Positions 51,569 through 64,000 of a stretch of DNA of 64,000 bases are shown here, in pieces. The position numbers and the translations under genes are program-made. The first letter of the stretch is position 1, and each line of letters begins with the position of its first letter. Source of the DNA: Ceratorhiza oryzae-sativae (taxonomy: Eukaryota > Basidiomycota > Agaricomycetes > Cantharellales > Ceratobasidiaceae); the NCBI GenBank assembly GCA_030998015.1, contig JARWMV010000239.1, positions 992,001 through 1,056,000 on the forward strand. Direction: 5' to 3'. The notes beneath the pieces are model-generated. The model worked only from the letters and a program-made list of their open reading frames with translations, was not told where the DNA came from and made no database searches.

Positions 51569-51882
51569 GCGCCAACGCCTTCTAGCGACTGAAATGCCAA
51601 TGCTGATTTGGTATCTGAATCTTTGCTTTGTCTTACTGCACGTCGCCCCTGAATTGCATTTATTCAACTACGTCATACACTGCCCGTCCAATGCCTAACC
51701 CCTTCGATTGTGAAATAATCTTGGCCGAAATAAACCTGACGTCATTTCCGGTGTCAGACTCCAGATGATTGAGCGCATTCCGCTCATGGCCCAGCGTTAG
51801 GCCGATCCGGAACCAGGCCTACTATAAAAACATCGGATTCAGTCCCCCCTTTTCCAACTGAATCTTCCAACTACCCTCAGCC
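51569..51882. other. promoter region of the alpha-amylase gene
   Basis: About 310 bases without a gene. A TATAAAAA at 51823-51830 sits 53 bases before the amylase ATG and is a probable core promoter. The rest shows nothing clear. Confidence 0.45.
51823..51829 (+). promoter_or_regulatory. TATA box of the alpha-amylase gene
   Basis: TATAAAA preceded by ACC-rich sequence, 54 bases upstream of the ATG at 51883. Confidence 0.5.
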
Positions 51883-54153
<2,271 letters not shown>

Positions 54154-54329
54154 AATCGGTCTCTAAGGTTGCAAGACATGGGGGACCCAGGTGAAGGCGC
54201 AAGTGAAATATAGGTATTGACTCGTATCATAGAACTCTTGATACCAGGACGTGCCATAGACTCTTGTAAATGTATTAATTTCTACGCCCAACTTTCAATA
54301 AATCTGTGGTTTTAAATTTCACATGTCCA

Positions 54330-55571
54330 CTAGTCCTCCTCCATCTTTCCTGAAGCTCGGGCTTTCTCGATTCGCTCCTTCATCTTGGTTCGCGCACCCG
54401 CGATCGCTCCTTGCAATTCGCCCTTTTTCGCCAACTCGACTAGAAGGGCGTGGATCAGGCCAAGGTGGTTATGTTTTCGAAGCGAGTTTTCAAACTGTGG
54501 AGAGGGAGTTGGATAGAGTCCGCACAGAGTGCACCATCACTTACGTCCCACCGTGCTCGCTTTTCCCTCTCTTCTGATAGCTGGCCCATGAGCTCTGCCG
54601 CAACCTGGTCTTGTCCTTCGGCCTGGGCGGCGGCGAGCTGCGCCTCGAGCAGAGGAACCGGATCGTCTCTGACCGCGAGAAGGTTAAAGTGAAGCTAAGT
54701 GTGTCCCTGCGCCATGAGTTGCATTGATCCGGCATCCAAAGAACACCACGCACAGAACCAGGTGGATAAGTCCCGATCCTGTTTTCGATCACCTCTCTCG
54801 CCTTGGCGACCCAGCCTTCTCCGTCCTCAGAGTATGCGCCGTGTGCGATCGGGGCTCGCTTGAGTCCGTCGAGTTCGTATATTTGGCCTGCGACGGGCAG
54901 GTAGGCAATAAAGTGATATGCGTCTCCGAGGACTTGGGTTGTGGGCCATCCGAGACGGAGATGACCGAGGGAGGAGAAAGCGCGTTGTGGGCCGTGCGAA
55001 GAAAGTCGGACGAGGTAACCGCTAGGCCGGTCGTCTGCCATGGTCGGATGGGTTCAATGGATACAAGGACCGATCGACAAGGGACGCACTTGGGAGTCCA
55101 TGCCTGTTGTGAATGAGACGAGGTTCGCGAGTTCCTCGCCCATTTTCAGAGAGGGTATGTTGCAAACGCCGTTTAACACTGCAATCGTCGCGCATGCGTT
55201 GTTTACGACCTAGGTTTAGATATGTATATCGGAATAATATGATGGCACCTTTTTATTTTATTCGCGCACCTGGTGAGCAAAGAACCCAGGAAATTCCTCA
55301 TCATATTTTCCCTGGCCGCCTCCAGTTTCGTCTCCGCTGCCGACCCATTTGAACAAAAAGACTAGCGCCCTGAGTGGCTGGAGAGCAGCTAGCGATTCTG
55401 GATCGAGCGAGTACAGATCATCAACGACCAGTGGGACACCAAGCGTTTTCAACAGCTCGCTGTGTATTCCTTGTTTAGAGGTAAGCTGGTGTTGTTTCTA
55501 ATGCAGCTTACGCACGTAAAAACCCCAGGGTCGGATTCCGTGAGCTGCCAACCACTCGAGTCTTCGTCCAT
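54330..55571 (-). CDS. UCH37: ubiquitin C-terminal hydrolase, UCH37/UCHL5 type
   Basis: Cysteine peptidase of family C12; proteasome- or INO80-associated in other eukaryotes. Starts MDEDSSGWQLTESDPGVFT, then LGVPLVVDDLYSLDPESL, VFLFKWVG, and the active site NNACAT (nucleophile Cys), LGEELANLVSFTTGMDSQ-like block KMGEELANLVSF, EDAYHFIAYLP (catalytic His) and YELDGLKRAPI (Asp). The C-terminal extension typical of UCH37 is complete: FNLLAVRDDPVPLLEAQLAAA, QLSEEREKRARWD, FENSLRKHNHLGLIHALLVEL and RTKMKERIEKARASGKMEED. Introns keep frame throughout (for example GTPPGS/LHFNLL). No breaks. Stop TAG at 54330. Confidence 0.94.
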
Positions 55572-55720
55572 GGTAGTCGACGATGAGCAATTTACGATCG
55601 CAGAACGTCACGGTCTAAATACACCCAAACACTGCATCTGATCTCAAATAAGGATTATCATCAAAAACCTCGTTCGCTAAGCTATTAATACATCGTGGGG
55701 TACTGTGTTAATTTAATAAT

Positions 55721-56427
55721 TTAAAGCTCGCCAGCGGCCTTGAGGATCTTGGTGGCCTTCTCCTTGGCTTCCTCCGAAGTATTGTCGTCTGAAATGAGGG
55801 GGGGTCAAAATCAACCGGGCGTGGACACTGAATGCAGCTCACTGGACAATACACCCTTGTATCCGGCCAAGACGCGCTTCTCATGCCCATCACGTTCGCC
55901 CCGGTAGAGGACTCGACAGCGATACCGGCATCAGCCAGAGCCTTTTCCGCGTGAGCCTTGGCTTCAGGGCTGACGTTTGGGTTCCTGAAGATATCATTGA
56001 GTTGGCAAAAAGGCTGAAACGGAAAGCAACTACGAACGAGAGCGTGGCCTTGTATCCACCGATGACGCGGTTCTCGTGCTCATCGCGTGTAGTGCCGGTC
56101 GACCCAGTGTTGCTGTTGACCGTCTCGCCGGCGTCGGCAAGGACACTTCGGCGCGGGCCTTGGCCTCTGGGCCAGCGTTGGGGTTGCTGGGTACGAGCGA
56201 TCAGGATGATGGATACGCACAAGTCGGGCAGGATATTACCTGAGGGTGGCCTTGTAGCCACCGAGCACACGGTTAGTGTGCTCGTCGTCGGCAGTCTTGC
56301 CAGTGGCCGGCTGGCCTGCCTCGGCCAGGATACGCTCGGCGTTGGCCTTGGCCTCCGGACCGACGTTGGGGTTGGAGAGGGTGGCCCTGTAGCCGCCAAG
56401 GACGTGGTTCTCGTGGGCGTCGGACAT
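55721..56427 (-). CDS. Con-6 family protein with four repeats (two apparent frameshifts)
   Basis: Four copies of the conidiation-specific protein 6 repeat, roughly RVLGGYKATLSNPNVGPEA-K--AE--LA-AG. They begin HENHVLGGYRATL, HTNRVLGGYKATL, HENRVIGGYKATL and HEKRVLAGYKGVL and end with TSEEAKEKATKILKAAGEL. Linkers are Thr/Gly/Asp-rich (PATGKTADD, NTGSTGTTRD). Con-6 proteins are small, hydrophilic and induced in conidia or under stress; function unknown. The start MSDAHENH is clear. Introns split repeats at the same place (after ATLS). Two single bases appear to be missing, near 56146 (after ARAE, before VLADAG) and near 55900 (a run of four C that should be five), since repeats continue in the next frame. 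Basidiomycete members often carry three or more copies. Confidence 0.82.
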
Positions 56428-57337
56428 GATTATGCTTCGAAAGTAGTTGTGCGGGGTGGAAGATGGATTGATGAGGCTACAAGGTGGCGAAATGACCTGT
56501 ATTTATACGACTAATTTGAGACCCACAGTCTGTCTGGGCTCGGACATGACGTCGCGCGTTGCGTCACGAGCATGGTTCGATCCACACTCCAAGTGGCCGC
56601 ATGAGACGCGCCGCAATACAATCCCACGTGATCCAGAGACGACGCGTTGATCCCTTCACCGCGCCGGCAATGTGGATGAGCACGACGTATAACATCACTT
56701 GATCGACATCCCAGACAACTAAATCAACTGGTCCAGCCCTCTTGGGAGCTCCCTGGCTATGTCGATGGGACACCTTATGATGTCATTCGCTATGTCAATG
56801 CACCAATGGCCAATTAGTCCGGCAGACAGGACCATGACGCTGCTCGACCTACTAGCTCTTTATGGTATCGCTGCCTGTCTCAATGCATGGGCATCTCGGC
56901 CATTCATGGCGCATACACACGGGTATCACACCGGGCCTCTCCAACAGCCTTGCGGTAAACAGCAGGCTTTGGGTCTCAACCCCGGATAGTCTAGCCCAAG
57001 ATAAACTGCTGGTCATCACAGGCGACTCGGGTCAACAACTCAGCGCGCGCAAGGTTAGCCGACCAAATGTGTTCTTGACGGAGTATTGTTGACAATGCGC
57101 AGCTTTACTCTTTGGGCGGACCCATCGATCTCGCTCCTGATCATTTACCGAACAGAACGTTCATAGATAAAGTCTCGGCACCAGGCCCGTACAATACTAC
57201 GAACGACAAGCTATTGGGTTTATGAAACATAAATATTGTACATGGCTCATTTTGATTGAAATAACCGTCATACCCCCGACTGTCGTTTAACTCATGCATT
57301 GAAAGAAACTCCCAATTCCAGGTCGTAATTTTACTTT
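56428..57337. other. intergenic region, no gene seen
   Basis: About 910 bases: upstream of the Con-6 gene and downstream of FET3. Open frames present (for example 56759-56989 plus) lack motifs. The first 100 bases upstream of 56427 should contain the Con-6 promoter; ATTTATAC near 56498 on the plus strand reads as a weak TATA-like element on the other strand. Confidence 0.45.
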
Positions 57338-59944
57338 TCACTCATCCCCAACCTCCTTTCCCATGGTGTACCAGATGACGGTAGCAATGCCCAGTACGGC
57401 GCTTGCTACACACCCAGTCATCGCACCAATTCCCTTGGCGTTCCAGCCGAGCTTCTGCGGGAAGGGCCCGATGGTCAAACCGCTGAGATCGGTGGTCGAG
57501 TTGTGACCCGCGGCGTTGCCAGAGGTGGGGATACCGAGCATCTTGCAGTGGTCAAAGTAGTATTGTGGAGGCTTGCTCCATTGCTGAACAAGGTTCGGTG
57601 CTTCGAGGAATACCCATGCCTAACCGAGACACACTTAGCAGCTGGTGATGTAAGCTAACGAGAAAACTCACGAGGCCCGATTCCAGATGCCTGGAGATCG
57701 CGGAAATACGTCTGGTCAGCCATGATGCTACATGGGTCATAGCATAGAACCTCACCATTCGATGTGACCTAGACACAGAAGCAAACCATCAGTCAACAAG
57801 AGTGCCGCGCAGGCCGAGGATCATCTGGACTCACAGTGAAAGAGCCACGCCCCTGGGTTATCAGCCTACATGCGCATCGTTCGTGAGCGGAACAGTTCGG
57901 GCATGCGAATTCGCAAAACGCACCTGCCACCGAAGCGTCACGGATCCCCCTGATGGAATTTGCACAGTATCGCGCCAGATTGGGTTCGTTTGGTTGGGGT
58001 TGTACGGAGGGTTGATGGCGGGGTCGTCCGAGGTGACATCGTCCGATTTGTGCATCTGGGTGAAAATGTGAGCTGTATATCAAAAATGGAAATGCACCCG
58101 ACTTGCGATTGCAAATTTATGCCCGTGCAAATGGCTACAGTGCCGAATGTTAAGCAAGAATAGGCACGGTGGCGAAATAAAACTTACAAGGGGTGTTTTC
58201 CAGCGTCCCAGTTCACTACAGTCATTTGCATAATTTCACCATACTCCACAACAGCCGTATTGGGGCCATAAACGTTCTGGACGGAGGCGTCGGCTCCCAT
58301 AGTAAGTTCAGAAATGGTACTCGGGACAACAGGAACGTTCCATGTGACGTCTTCAAACAAGCACAAGCTCAGAGCATGTTACTAGCCTCGCATGAAGAAA
58401 ACGTACTGTTGAACATGGCACGGTTGATGCCATTGTCCATGGTGGCGAAAAACACACCCAATTCGAGCTCCCTAGTCGGGTTGGGCAGAGTCATCGGCTT
58501 TAGCGGTTGCAGAGTGGTGTCCCATGGCATCGAATCGTAATCGTCGATTGTCTGTTCAGGCGCCATCGGTGCATTCCGCGAGTATGTCACCGAGGATGTG
58601 ATGTCTGCACCGTTTAATTGTCAGCTCCATGCCCGGAATAACATAACAGTAACGCACTGAGAATCAGATCGTCTGGGATAACATCGAACATGTCCCCGCT
58701 GCATCACCCCCTTCAGTGCGTGGCCATAAGCGAGCTCAAGACCAACTCACTCCATGTTGGCATGAATAGCAAAATTTTGAGAAGTGTCGTTGCGTGCTGT
58801 GACCAAAACCGAGTAACGTTGGGCGACTGTAAGAGTCAACAATGGGGTAGGTGCCTCTGCGACGTCAGTCTGGGACATGATTAGCACAAGTTATAAAATA
58901 TTCAATAGAACGACCTACCCCGTCAACTTCAATGATTCTCATATCATGGCCATCGATCCAGAAGAAAAACATGGCGAATGCACTCGTGTTCACAACCCGT
59001 AGACGGTAGGTCTTCCCTGGGACGAAGTTGAGAGTAGCGTTCTCGTTGAAGCCAGGAAGATAAGTTCCGTTCGCAGAAAAGTATATCAACGATGACTCTG
59101 GGGTGTAAAGCATCAGTAAAACACGCTGCAACCTTCAAAAGTCAAGCGTACCAGGAACTGGCTCTGCGCCACCTGGATTCCATCGAGACAGGAATTTGGC
59201 GTTGTTGACCGAGTGCTCTTCGTGATACCAGTCTCCGAGGACGACAGTCATCTCCTCGTCGTACGACGCTCGGTGGGCCTCGAGAGAGTTGCCAGACGCA
59301 TCCCGGTGGTGAATGACGACAGGAGCGCGGAGGCCATCGACATATTGGCCTGATGCGTGAGCATGTATCCAGTATGTCCCCCACTGAGCCGATTCGAGTA
59401 CCGGAACTTCATAAGTGAATGATTGACCAGGAGGGATACCACTAAGAGGCACTGGTTGTTGGAAGATCTCGCGTGGGTAGATGAAACCGACTCACCACTG
59501 CGAGACTCCAACTGCGCCATCGAAATACGTTCGGTTGGGGAAAAACATGCCATGGTGGTGAAGCGACGTGGGAATGTCGAGCGAGTTGTGCTGTGTGGCA
59601 TCTCAGGCTATTTCCTGTCCGATCATTGAAGCAAGCACTTACCGCATGCACCACCAGCGTGTCATTGCTGCTCACCTCGATCGGCGGAGGCCTTTGGTCG
59701 GTAGATGGGTAAGAAAAGTCCAAGAGATTTAAAATATTACTCACGGCCATGTGCCGTTCACTCCAATGACCCTCCGCTCGTGAAGGCCGTCCGGGTTCGC
59801 ATTCAAATAGGTAATGTTCCACCTTTGGAGGTTATGTCAGACACATATCGGGACATCTGTCATCGATTTGGCATACCATATTTCGTGAGTGCCAGCCAAC
59901 GCAGGGGCTACCACACTGGCGAGGGCCAGGAGCGCGAGCTGCAT
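57338..59944 (-). CDS. FET3: multicopper ferroxidase, Fet3 type
   Basis: Oxidises Fe(II) at the cell surface and passes Fe(III) to Ftr1. A signal peptide ([17 protein letters not shown]) leads into three cupredoxin domains. Copper motifs: [18 protein letters not shown] (type 2/3), [14 protein letters not shown], the region after DAGKHPFHIHGHKFAI, and across two introns HCHIEWHLESGL. The mature protein ends with a membrane helix near the C terminus ([21 protein letters not shown]) and a short cytosolic tail (TMGKEVGDE), the feature that separates Fet3 from secreted laccases. [15 protein letters not shown] after DGAVG also matches the ferroxidase group. Over fifteen short exons, all GT-AG. It is divergently arranged with FTR1. 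No breaks were detected. Confidence 0.93.
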
Positions 59945-60398
59945 GATGGTGGGAGGGGGTGGTAGAGTAGTCTGGTTCGGGGCCACACATAAAGTTCATA
60001 TGCGAGCGGGTTTGAAATTGTTCAAGATCACGTTGCAGGGTCGGAGCTGATAAGATTCGGGTGCGCTTGTCAGATAATTTTTCTCAGGTGATGGCCAGAG
60101 GACCCCGGTGGTGGGTTGCCGTACGAGCATTGGTCGACTGATTCGGGAGAAGCGGAAATGGGCCCATTCTCCGCGTGGGCGTACGGGGTCTCATAGCCAA
60201 GAGCATGTGTATTTACTCGAAATAGCCACATCTTCGCTGGTTCGGATATCAGATTGCGAGAGATAAGGAACGCCCCCTCGTCTAACGGGTACACCACCGT
60301 ATTCCCCCATTTTCGCGGCCGAAATTTAGGCCAGCCTGTTCTTGCGTCTCGCCCTCACCCTCCCCTCCTCTCCAACTTGAGGTCGAACTCTCGGCGAG
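59945..60398. promoter_or_regulatory. shared FET3/FTR1 promoter with iron-GATA motifs
   Basis: A 454-base divergent promoter. WGATAA cores occur at 60048-60053 (TGATAA, extended AGCTGATAA), 60072-60077 (AGATAA, extended GTCAGATAA) and 60261-60266 (AGATAA). The first two match the ATCWGATAA site of the fungal iron GATA repressors (Urbs1/SreA type) at 8 of 9 positions; the third is weaker. This fits joint repression in iron-replete cells, but binding is inferred. Confidence 0.55.
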
Positions 60399-62093
60399 AT
60401 GGCAAAGAACGTTTTTAGCGTGCGCCCAATTTCAGCCTTTGCTCCCATGAATCTTGCTCACGCCCAAACCTCATTAGGTTCCGATCTTTTTCATTGTGAG
60501 CATCCATGACCGCTGCTGGGCCTAGTTCCACGCTCATCGCAGTTTGTAGCTTTTTCGCGAGTCTCTCGAGGCTGCCATCATCGTTGCAGTCCTTCTTTCC
60601 CTCGTCGAGCAGATCGTTCTCAAGTCTGCTGGGAGACACCCCTCTCTGTCATCCCGAACCCACCGAGACAATTCCGACCCTTCGCTGGAACGATCTCAAA
60701 CTCGCGAGTCCAAGAAATCCAACCCACAAACCGCCGTCCACCCAGAACATGATAACAGCTCTGAGCATAGTGTCGAGGACATCCCCGAATACAAGCGTCG
60801 CCTAATCCGCAAAATGCGGCTACAGGTCTTTGCTGGTGCCGGCACCGGGCTCGTGATTGCGCTGGCTATGTAAGCAGCCCGGGATCTAGACTATTTCAGC
60901 CGTCATCTCTAACGATTTTGAAACCCAGTGGAGCCGCTTTCATCGCAGTTTGGTTCACCAAGGTCGTAGATCTATTCTCGTCTGCCGAGGAAATATGGGA
61001 AGGCGTATTCAATCTTATTGCGTAAGTCTTCTGTTGTCGCTCTGGCATCTACTTGATTCTCAACCACATGTTTTCATAGGTGTATCCTGATTTTCGTAAT
61101 GGGGCTCACCATGCTTCGCATGGACCGCGCTAAAGAAAAGTGGCGTGTCAAGCTTGCGGACGCATTTGAGGTAATAATGCTCCTTGGAATTTTTCACTTT
61201 AGCCTCACGCCTATTTTCTTTGCAGGGCAAGGTGACCACCGAAGGACGTGAGGGGCAAAACAGCCGTTGGGTCCTGTTTGTTCTTCCACTCGTGACTGTA
61301 CTTCGCGAAGGATTGGAGGCGGTCGTTTTCGTTGGTGGTGTAAGTGATCGCGCATCGATATTATTTCATATGACAATAATTATCTCTTGCAGGTCTCTCT
61401 CGGCCAGCCAGCAACCTCAATCCCTCTGGCAGCTATCATTGGTCTTATATGCGGCCTGCTCGTAGGTTATATCATTACGCATCCTCCTCTCGCACCAGTT
61501 AGTAATTAATTACTTCATGTATGCGTGGCTTCTAACCCTAGTAATTTTAGGCCTTTCCGCATTCCTTGTTGCTAGTACCTCACTCTTGCTCCTTATTGGC
61601 GCTGGGTTATTTTCTAAAGCCGTTGGAGCATTTGAGCGACATAGGTTCAATGGCAAGGCACGCCTACCCAATACTGCGTTTCGAGGAGTGCGTGGCTAAT
61701 TACCCGATCTATAGGTTGGAGGTGACGTCGCAGAGGCAGGTAACGGCCCGGGATCTTATGACGTTGTGGGAAACATCTGGCACCTTGACTGCTGCAACCC
61801 CGAAAACAAGACTGACGCGCTTGGTTGGAGCATTTTTAACGCCATTTTTGGCTGGAGCAACAACGGCAGCGGTAAGTAAAGCCGTGTCGAGCAGCTGGTA
61901 GTGACTCACGAACCCAAAATAGTTGGCACCGTACTTTCGTATATTTTCTATTGGATTGCAGTGGTCATTGCGCTTGTTGTGATGAAGCACCAAGAGGTAA
62001 GCAACCTTGGTGCCCCTATGTTGGCTATATGCTTAGTATTTATAGGGCCGGACCAAAATTATCAAGCGCATCACAAAGTCTCAACAAGCTTAA
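60399..62093 (+). CDS. FTR1: high-affinity iron permease Ftr1 (one apparent frameshift)
   Basis: Seven-helix plasma membrane iron permease that works with Fet3. The first REXLE motif is FRESLEAAIIVAVLL in TM1, the second is LREGLEAVVFVGGV in TM4; both are required for iron transport. A long cytosolic loop rich in Ser/Asn lies between TM1 and TM2. Further blocks: AGAGTGLVIALAIGAAFIAVWF, ACILIFVMGLTMLRMDRAKEKW, VASTSLLLLIGAGLFSKAV, GGDVAEAGNGPGS, NIWHLDCCNPEN, TVLSYIFYWIAVVIAL, and tail RTKIIKRITKSQQA. Several introns. After VGYII the family reading is YASSSRT, which needs one T more at about 61475 (ATTACG read as ATTTACG). The intron after RFNGK near 61652 would need a GC donor (GCACGC), or another sequence change, to join VGGDV in frame. 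Confidence 0.92.
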
Positions 62094-62308
62094 CCGTTTG
62101 TCGTATTGAGAGGCGACCATAATTATAAAAACTCCATACTTGGGTATAAATGTATTTTTAAATAAAAATTCAAAAGCACGGGGCTTGAACGATGCCTCGT
62201 GGTTCTAGTACCACAGGTTATTGAATTATGAGAGTTTATACACTATACCGATTCATCGCATTAGTCCCCGAAGTTATGATACGTAGCTACGTAGCTCACC
62301 TAGGGCAC

Positions 62309-62755
62309 TCATGCTATTTGGTCAGATGCCGGTTCGTTCCGTCCAGCTTGACGTGTTCTAATCCGACTCTGCACGCACAACATTAAACAAGCGACAAGGA
62401 TGACTACTTCTAGTCCCAATGCCCAGTCTCCCTGTTGCCGCAAGAGTTCGCACCTCCCACTGGTTTCGCACGCCTTGTACCCCCACACATCTTCTCCATA
62501 AAGTATTGACTGCATCATTATATAGATCCATCCGGCACACACGACTGTTAGCACGAACAGGTGACAGATATTTTCGAGGACATAGGGATCGTTTTGCCGA
62601 AGGTTGAGAACACAGACTTGGTAAAGAAAAGTCCGTATGCCCAGTCGAGCAACGTATGTTTTCAGCGCGTCATTGTATGCCAGATAGGAAGAAATCATTC
62701 CAATGGCGCATATCGCTGAGGAAATGGCGAAAAGTGTGAGGATCTTTGCTATCAT
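62309..62755 (-). CDS. small four-helix membrane protein, unknown
   Basis: One open frame of 148 residues from ATG 62755. Membrane segments: ILTLFAISSAICAIGMISSYLA, a less hydrophobic second segment around TFLYQVCVLNL, LFVLTVVCAGWIYIMMQSILY, and LGLEVVILVACLMLCV. A basic tail (SRIRTRQAGRNEP) would face the cytosol. Three Cys occur in an extramembrane loop (YKACETSGRCELL). I know no family. An intron 62766-62818 (GTATGT...CTAG, preceded by CTAAC) just upstream of the start is probably in the 5' UTR, with a TATA box 60 bases further upstream. In an alternative model, an exon upstream would add residues ending NRFN before the Met. Confidence 0.6.
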   Translation of the reverse strand: MIAKILTLFAISSAICAIGMISSYLAYNDALKTYVARLGIRTFLYQVCVLNLRQNDPYVLENICHLFVLTVVCAGWIYIMMQSILYGEDVWGYKACETSGRCELLRQQGDWALGLEVVILVACLMLCVQSRIRTRQAGRNEPASDQIA

Positions 62756-62872
62756 GTTGAAACGGCTAGTATTGAGTTAGGATTTTCTTCTTGGGCAACC
62801 ATGATACTCCGTACATACTTCTGTGTATAGAAATGAGGGCAAGTTGGCCGGTCAGGGCAATCGCTCCTGGCT

Positions 62873-62879
62873 TTTTATA
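62873..62879 (-). promoter_or_regulatory. TATA box of the four-helix membrane protein gene
   Basis: TATAAAA on the minus strand, about 55 bases before the inferred 5' UTR intron and 118 bases before the ATG at 62755. Confidence 0.4.
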
Positions 62880-63141
62880 ATCAAGAGGAGACCCACTCGC
62901 CCTATTATAGCGCTAAGGATACAACATAATTTAAACTCTGGACATGGTTCTATTATATACCCCACTCGGGCTGAGCGGGAATCCTGTGCACAATCTTCCG
63001 CTGTATTCCAAACCGAAATCCCAGCATACATTTGTTCAACTGTTGTCAGGAACTCAAGGGGCAATCATTCTCTGTTACATTGCACCCCACATCGAGAAAA
63101 TAACGATTTGTTAGGTGCCTGCGTATCGAAATATCTGCTGA

Positions 63142-64000
63142 TTATTTGTTCAGCGCTTCGGCCGCAACATGTCGCTTCTTGTACTCTGCGGGCGTCTCGG
63201 CCAGTTTGCCTTTTACCCATATCCCTTTTCGTGCGGCCCTAATGCATCAAGCTAGTATATGAGCAAACACAAGCCTATGCGGTGCACAGTAAATAGAACC
63301 CACTTTGCGGCCGCTTCGGTTTTCAAGAACGCATCCTTTGTATAAGGATAATATTCAGCACCGCCTTGTTCGTACACTGTTGCCCATCCATCTTTAAGCA
63401 TCTCCATAGACAAATGGCGACCTTTGAAAAGGTTACTGGGAAGAAATTTAGGAGGTAGGTAGCAAGCTGCCACCTAAGACATTGTGCACATCATTCAATT
63501 TGAGGTGTTGACTAGTTGGGTCAATGCTACATACAATACGTCCGTGATGGTCCCTTCGCAAGGGTCGACAGAATATAGTTTTTCCTGATATTTTTTGCTT
63601 TAGCCATTCGAGGGCTTCTGCACTATGTGGTTGTGCCTCCCGTCCAAAATGAGCACACTGGATTGCAGGAAGTGAGGATGGGTTTCGTACGACGCCGATA
63701 CGATCATACCTCCGGTGCATCGACCGCATTTATTCGAACATGAATAGTCTCGTTGGTGAGGTCTGATAACTAGGTAAGATATTTTCAAAGCGTGTTTAAA
63801 AAATAAACACCTTTGGCAGCAGCAGGAATACGCCTCAGCTTTAGCGGCCAGTGCCAGAAAAGACCTGGTGTGTGGTAGAGTCTGTAGTATAACCAAAGCC
63901 CGGTCAGGGGAAACGCAAGAACCAACGTGTGATCAAACCTGAAGTTATCTGCATCTCCTACTCTATGCAAATCAGAGTGAAGATTACAGAAATTGTTTCA
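63142..64000 (-). CDS. LCL3: SNase-like endonuclease Lcl3, partial at the 5' side
   Basis: Staphylococcal nuclease-like fold enzyme of fungi, membrane-bound in mitochondria or ER. Visible exons in order: RVGDADNFR, LYHTPGLFWHWPLKLRRIPAAAK, DLTNETIHVRINAVDAPE, AIQCAHFGREAQPHSAEAL, WLKQKISGKTIFCRPLRRD, HHGRI, VAACYLPPKFLPSNLFKGR, LSMEMLKDGWATVYEQGGAEY and, across an intron, AARKGIWVKGKLAETPAEY ending EALNK. The RINAVDAPE/CRPLRRD Arg and Asp residues are those of the SNase active site. Introns are short and canonical. The N-terminal exon with the membrane anchor and start codon lies beyond the right edge of the window. Stop TAA at 63142. Confidence 0.88.

Noticed and set aside
57338..59944. Calling the multicopper oxidase a laccase
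   Set aside because: HHHGMFF, the C-terminal membrane helix and the divergent FTR1 neighbour point to a Fet3 ferroxidase.
62160..62260. tRNA-like segment with GTTCAAGCCCC on the minus strand
   Set aside because: The T-arm stem does not pair and no A box or acceptor stem could be made.

Overview
This is a eukaryotic, fungal window. Genes are packed on both strands and cut by many introns of about 45 to 65 bases with GT...AG ends, often with a CTAAC/CTGAC branch point just before the acceptor. The gene content (Fet3/Ftr1, Dur3, Con-6, UPF0643, Vps3844, fungal complex I subunit, an expanded-type TKL kinase) points to a basidiomycete, most likely an Agaricomycete close to Rhizoctonia/Ceratobasidiaceae. 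That placement is inferred from style and gene families, not from a marker sequence. No rRNA, convincing tRNA, CRISPR array or intact transposon was seen. Coding spans below run from start codon to stop codon and include introns.

Left part (0-15 kb): the 3' end of an unknown repeat-rich gene; a single-domain NADAR protein; alanyl-tRNA synthetase with two in-frame start codons that would give mitochondrial and cytosolic forms; a divergently transcribed mitochondrial membrane-anchored helical protein; a long minus-strand gene that appears to join an Atg13-type HORMA domain to a protein kinase domain (the most unusual object here); a small secreted protein with a Kex2-like site; and a Vps3844-domain membrane protein.

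Middle (15-35 kb): the complete catalytic subunit of DNA polymerase epsilon (POL2); a POT-family peptide transporter; a protein with two NADAR domains, the second of which has lost key residues; an Mmc1-like mitochondrial protein; an RraA-like aldolase-fold protein; the ALG11 mannosyltransferase of N-glycan assembly; and a DUF1771-Smr protein. Reading-frame logic in ALG11, the RraA-like gene and, less surely, the Mmc1-like gene calls for GC-AG introns, all starting GCAAGT.

Right part (35-64 kb): two tandem paraoxonase-like genes, the first frame-broken; the urea transporter DUR3; a probable complex I 21 kDa-type subunit divergent from the autophagy gene ATG6; a UPF0643 protein; an F-box protein; a VanZ-like membrane protein divergent from a cytochrome b5-like (MAPR/Dap1) protein; a cytosolic alpha-amylase; the UCH37-type deubiquitinase; a four-repeat Con-6 protein; the high-affinity iron uptake pair FET3/FTR1 around a shared promoter with GATA motifs; a small four-helix membrane protein; and the 3' part of LCL3. 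About ten conserved frames between 36 and 61.5 kb are each broken by a single missing base, often in a short homopolymer. This looks more like residual long-read assembly error than decay of so many unrelated genes, so those genes are probably functional in the organism.
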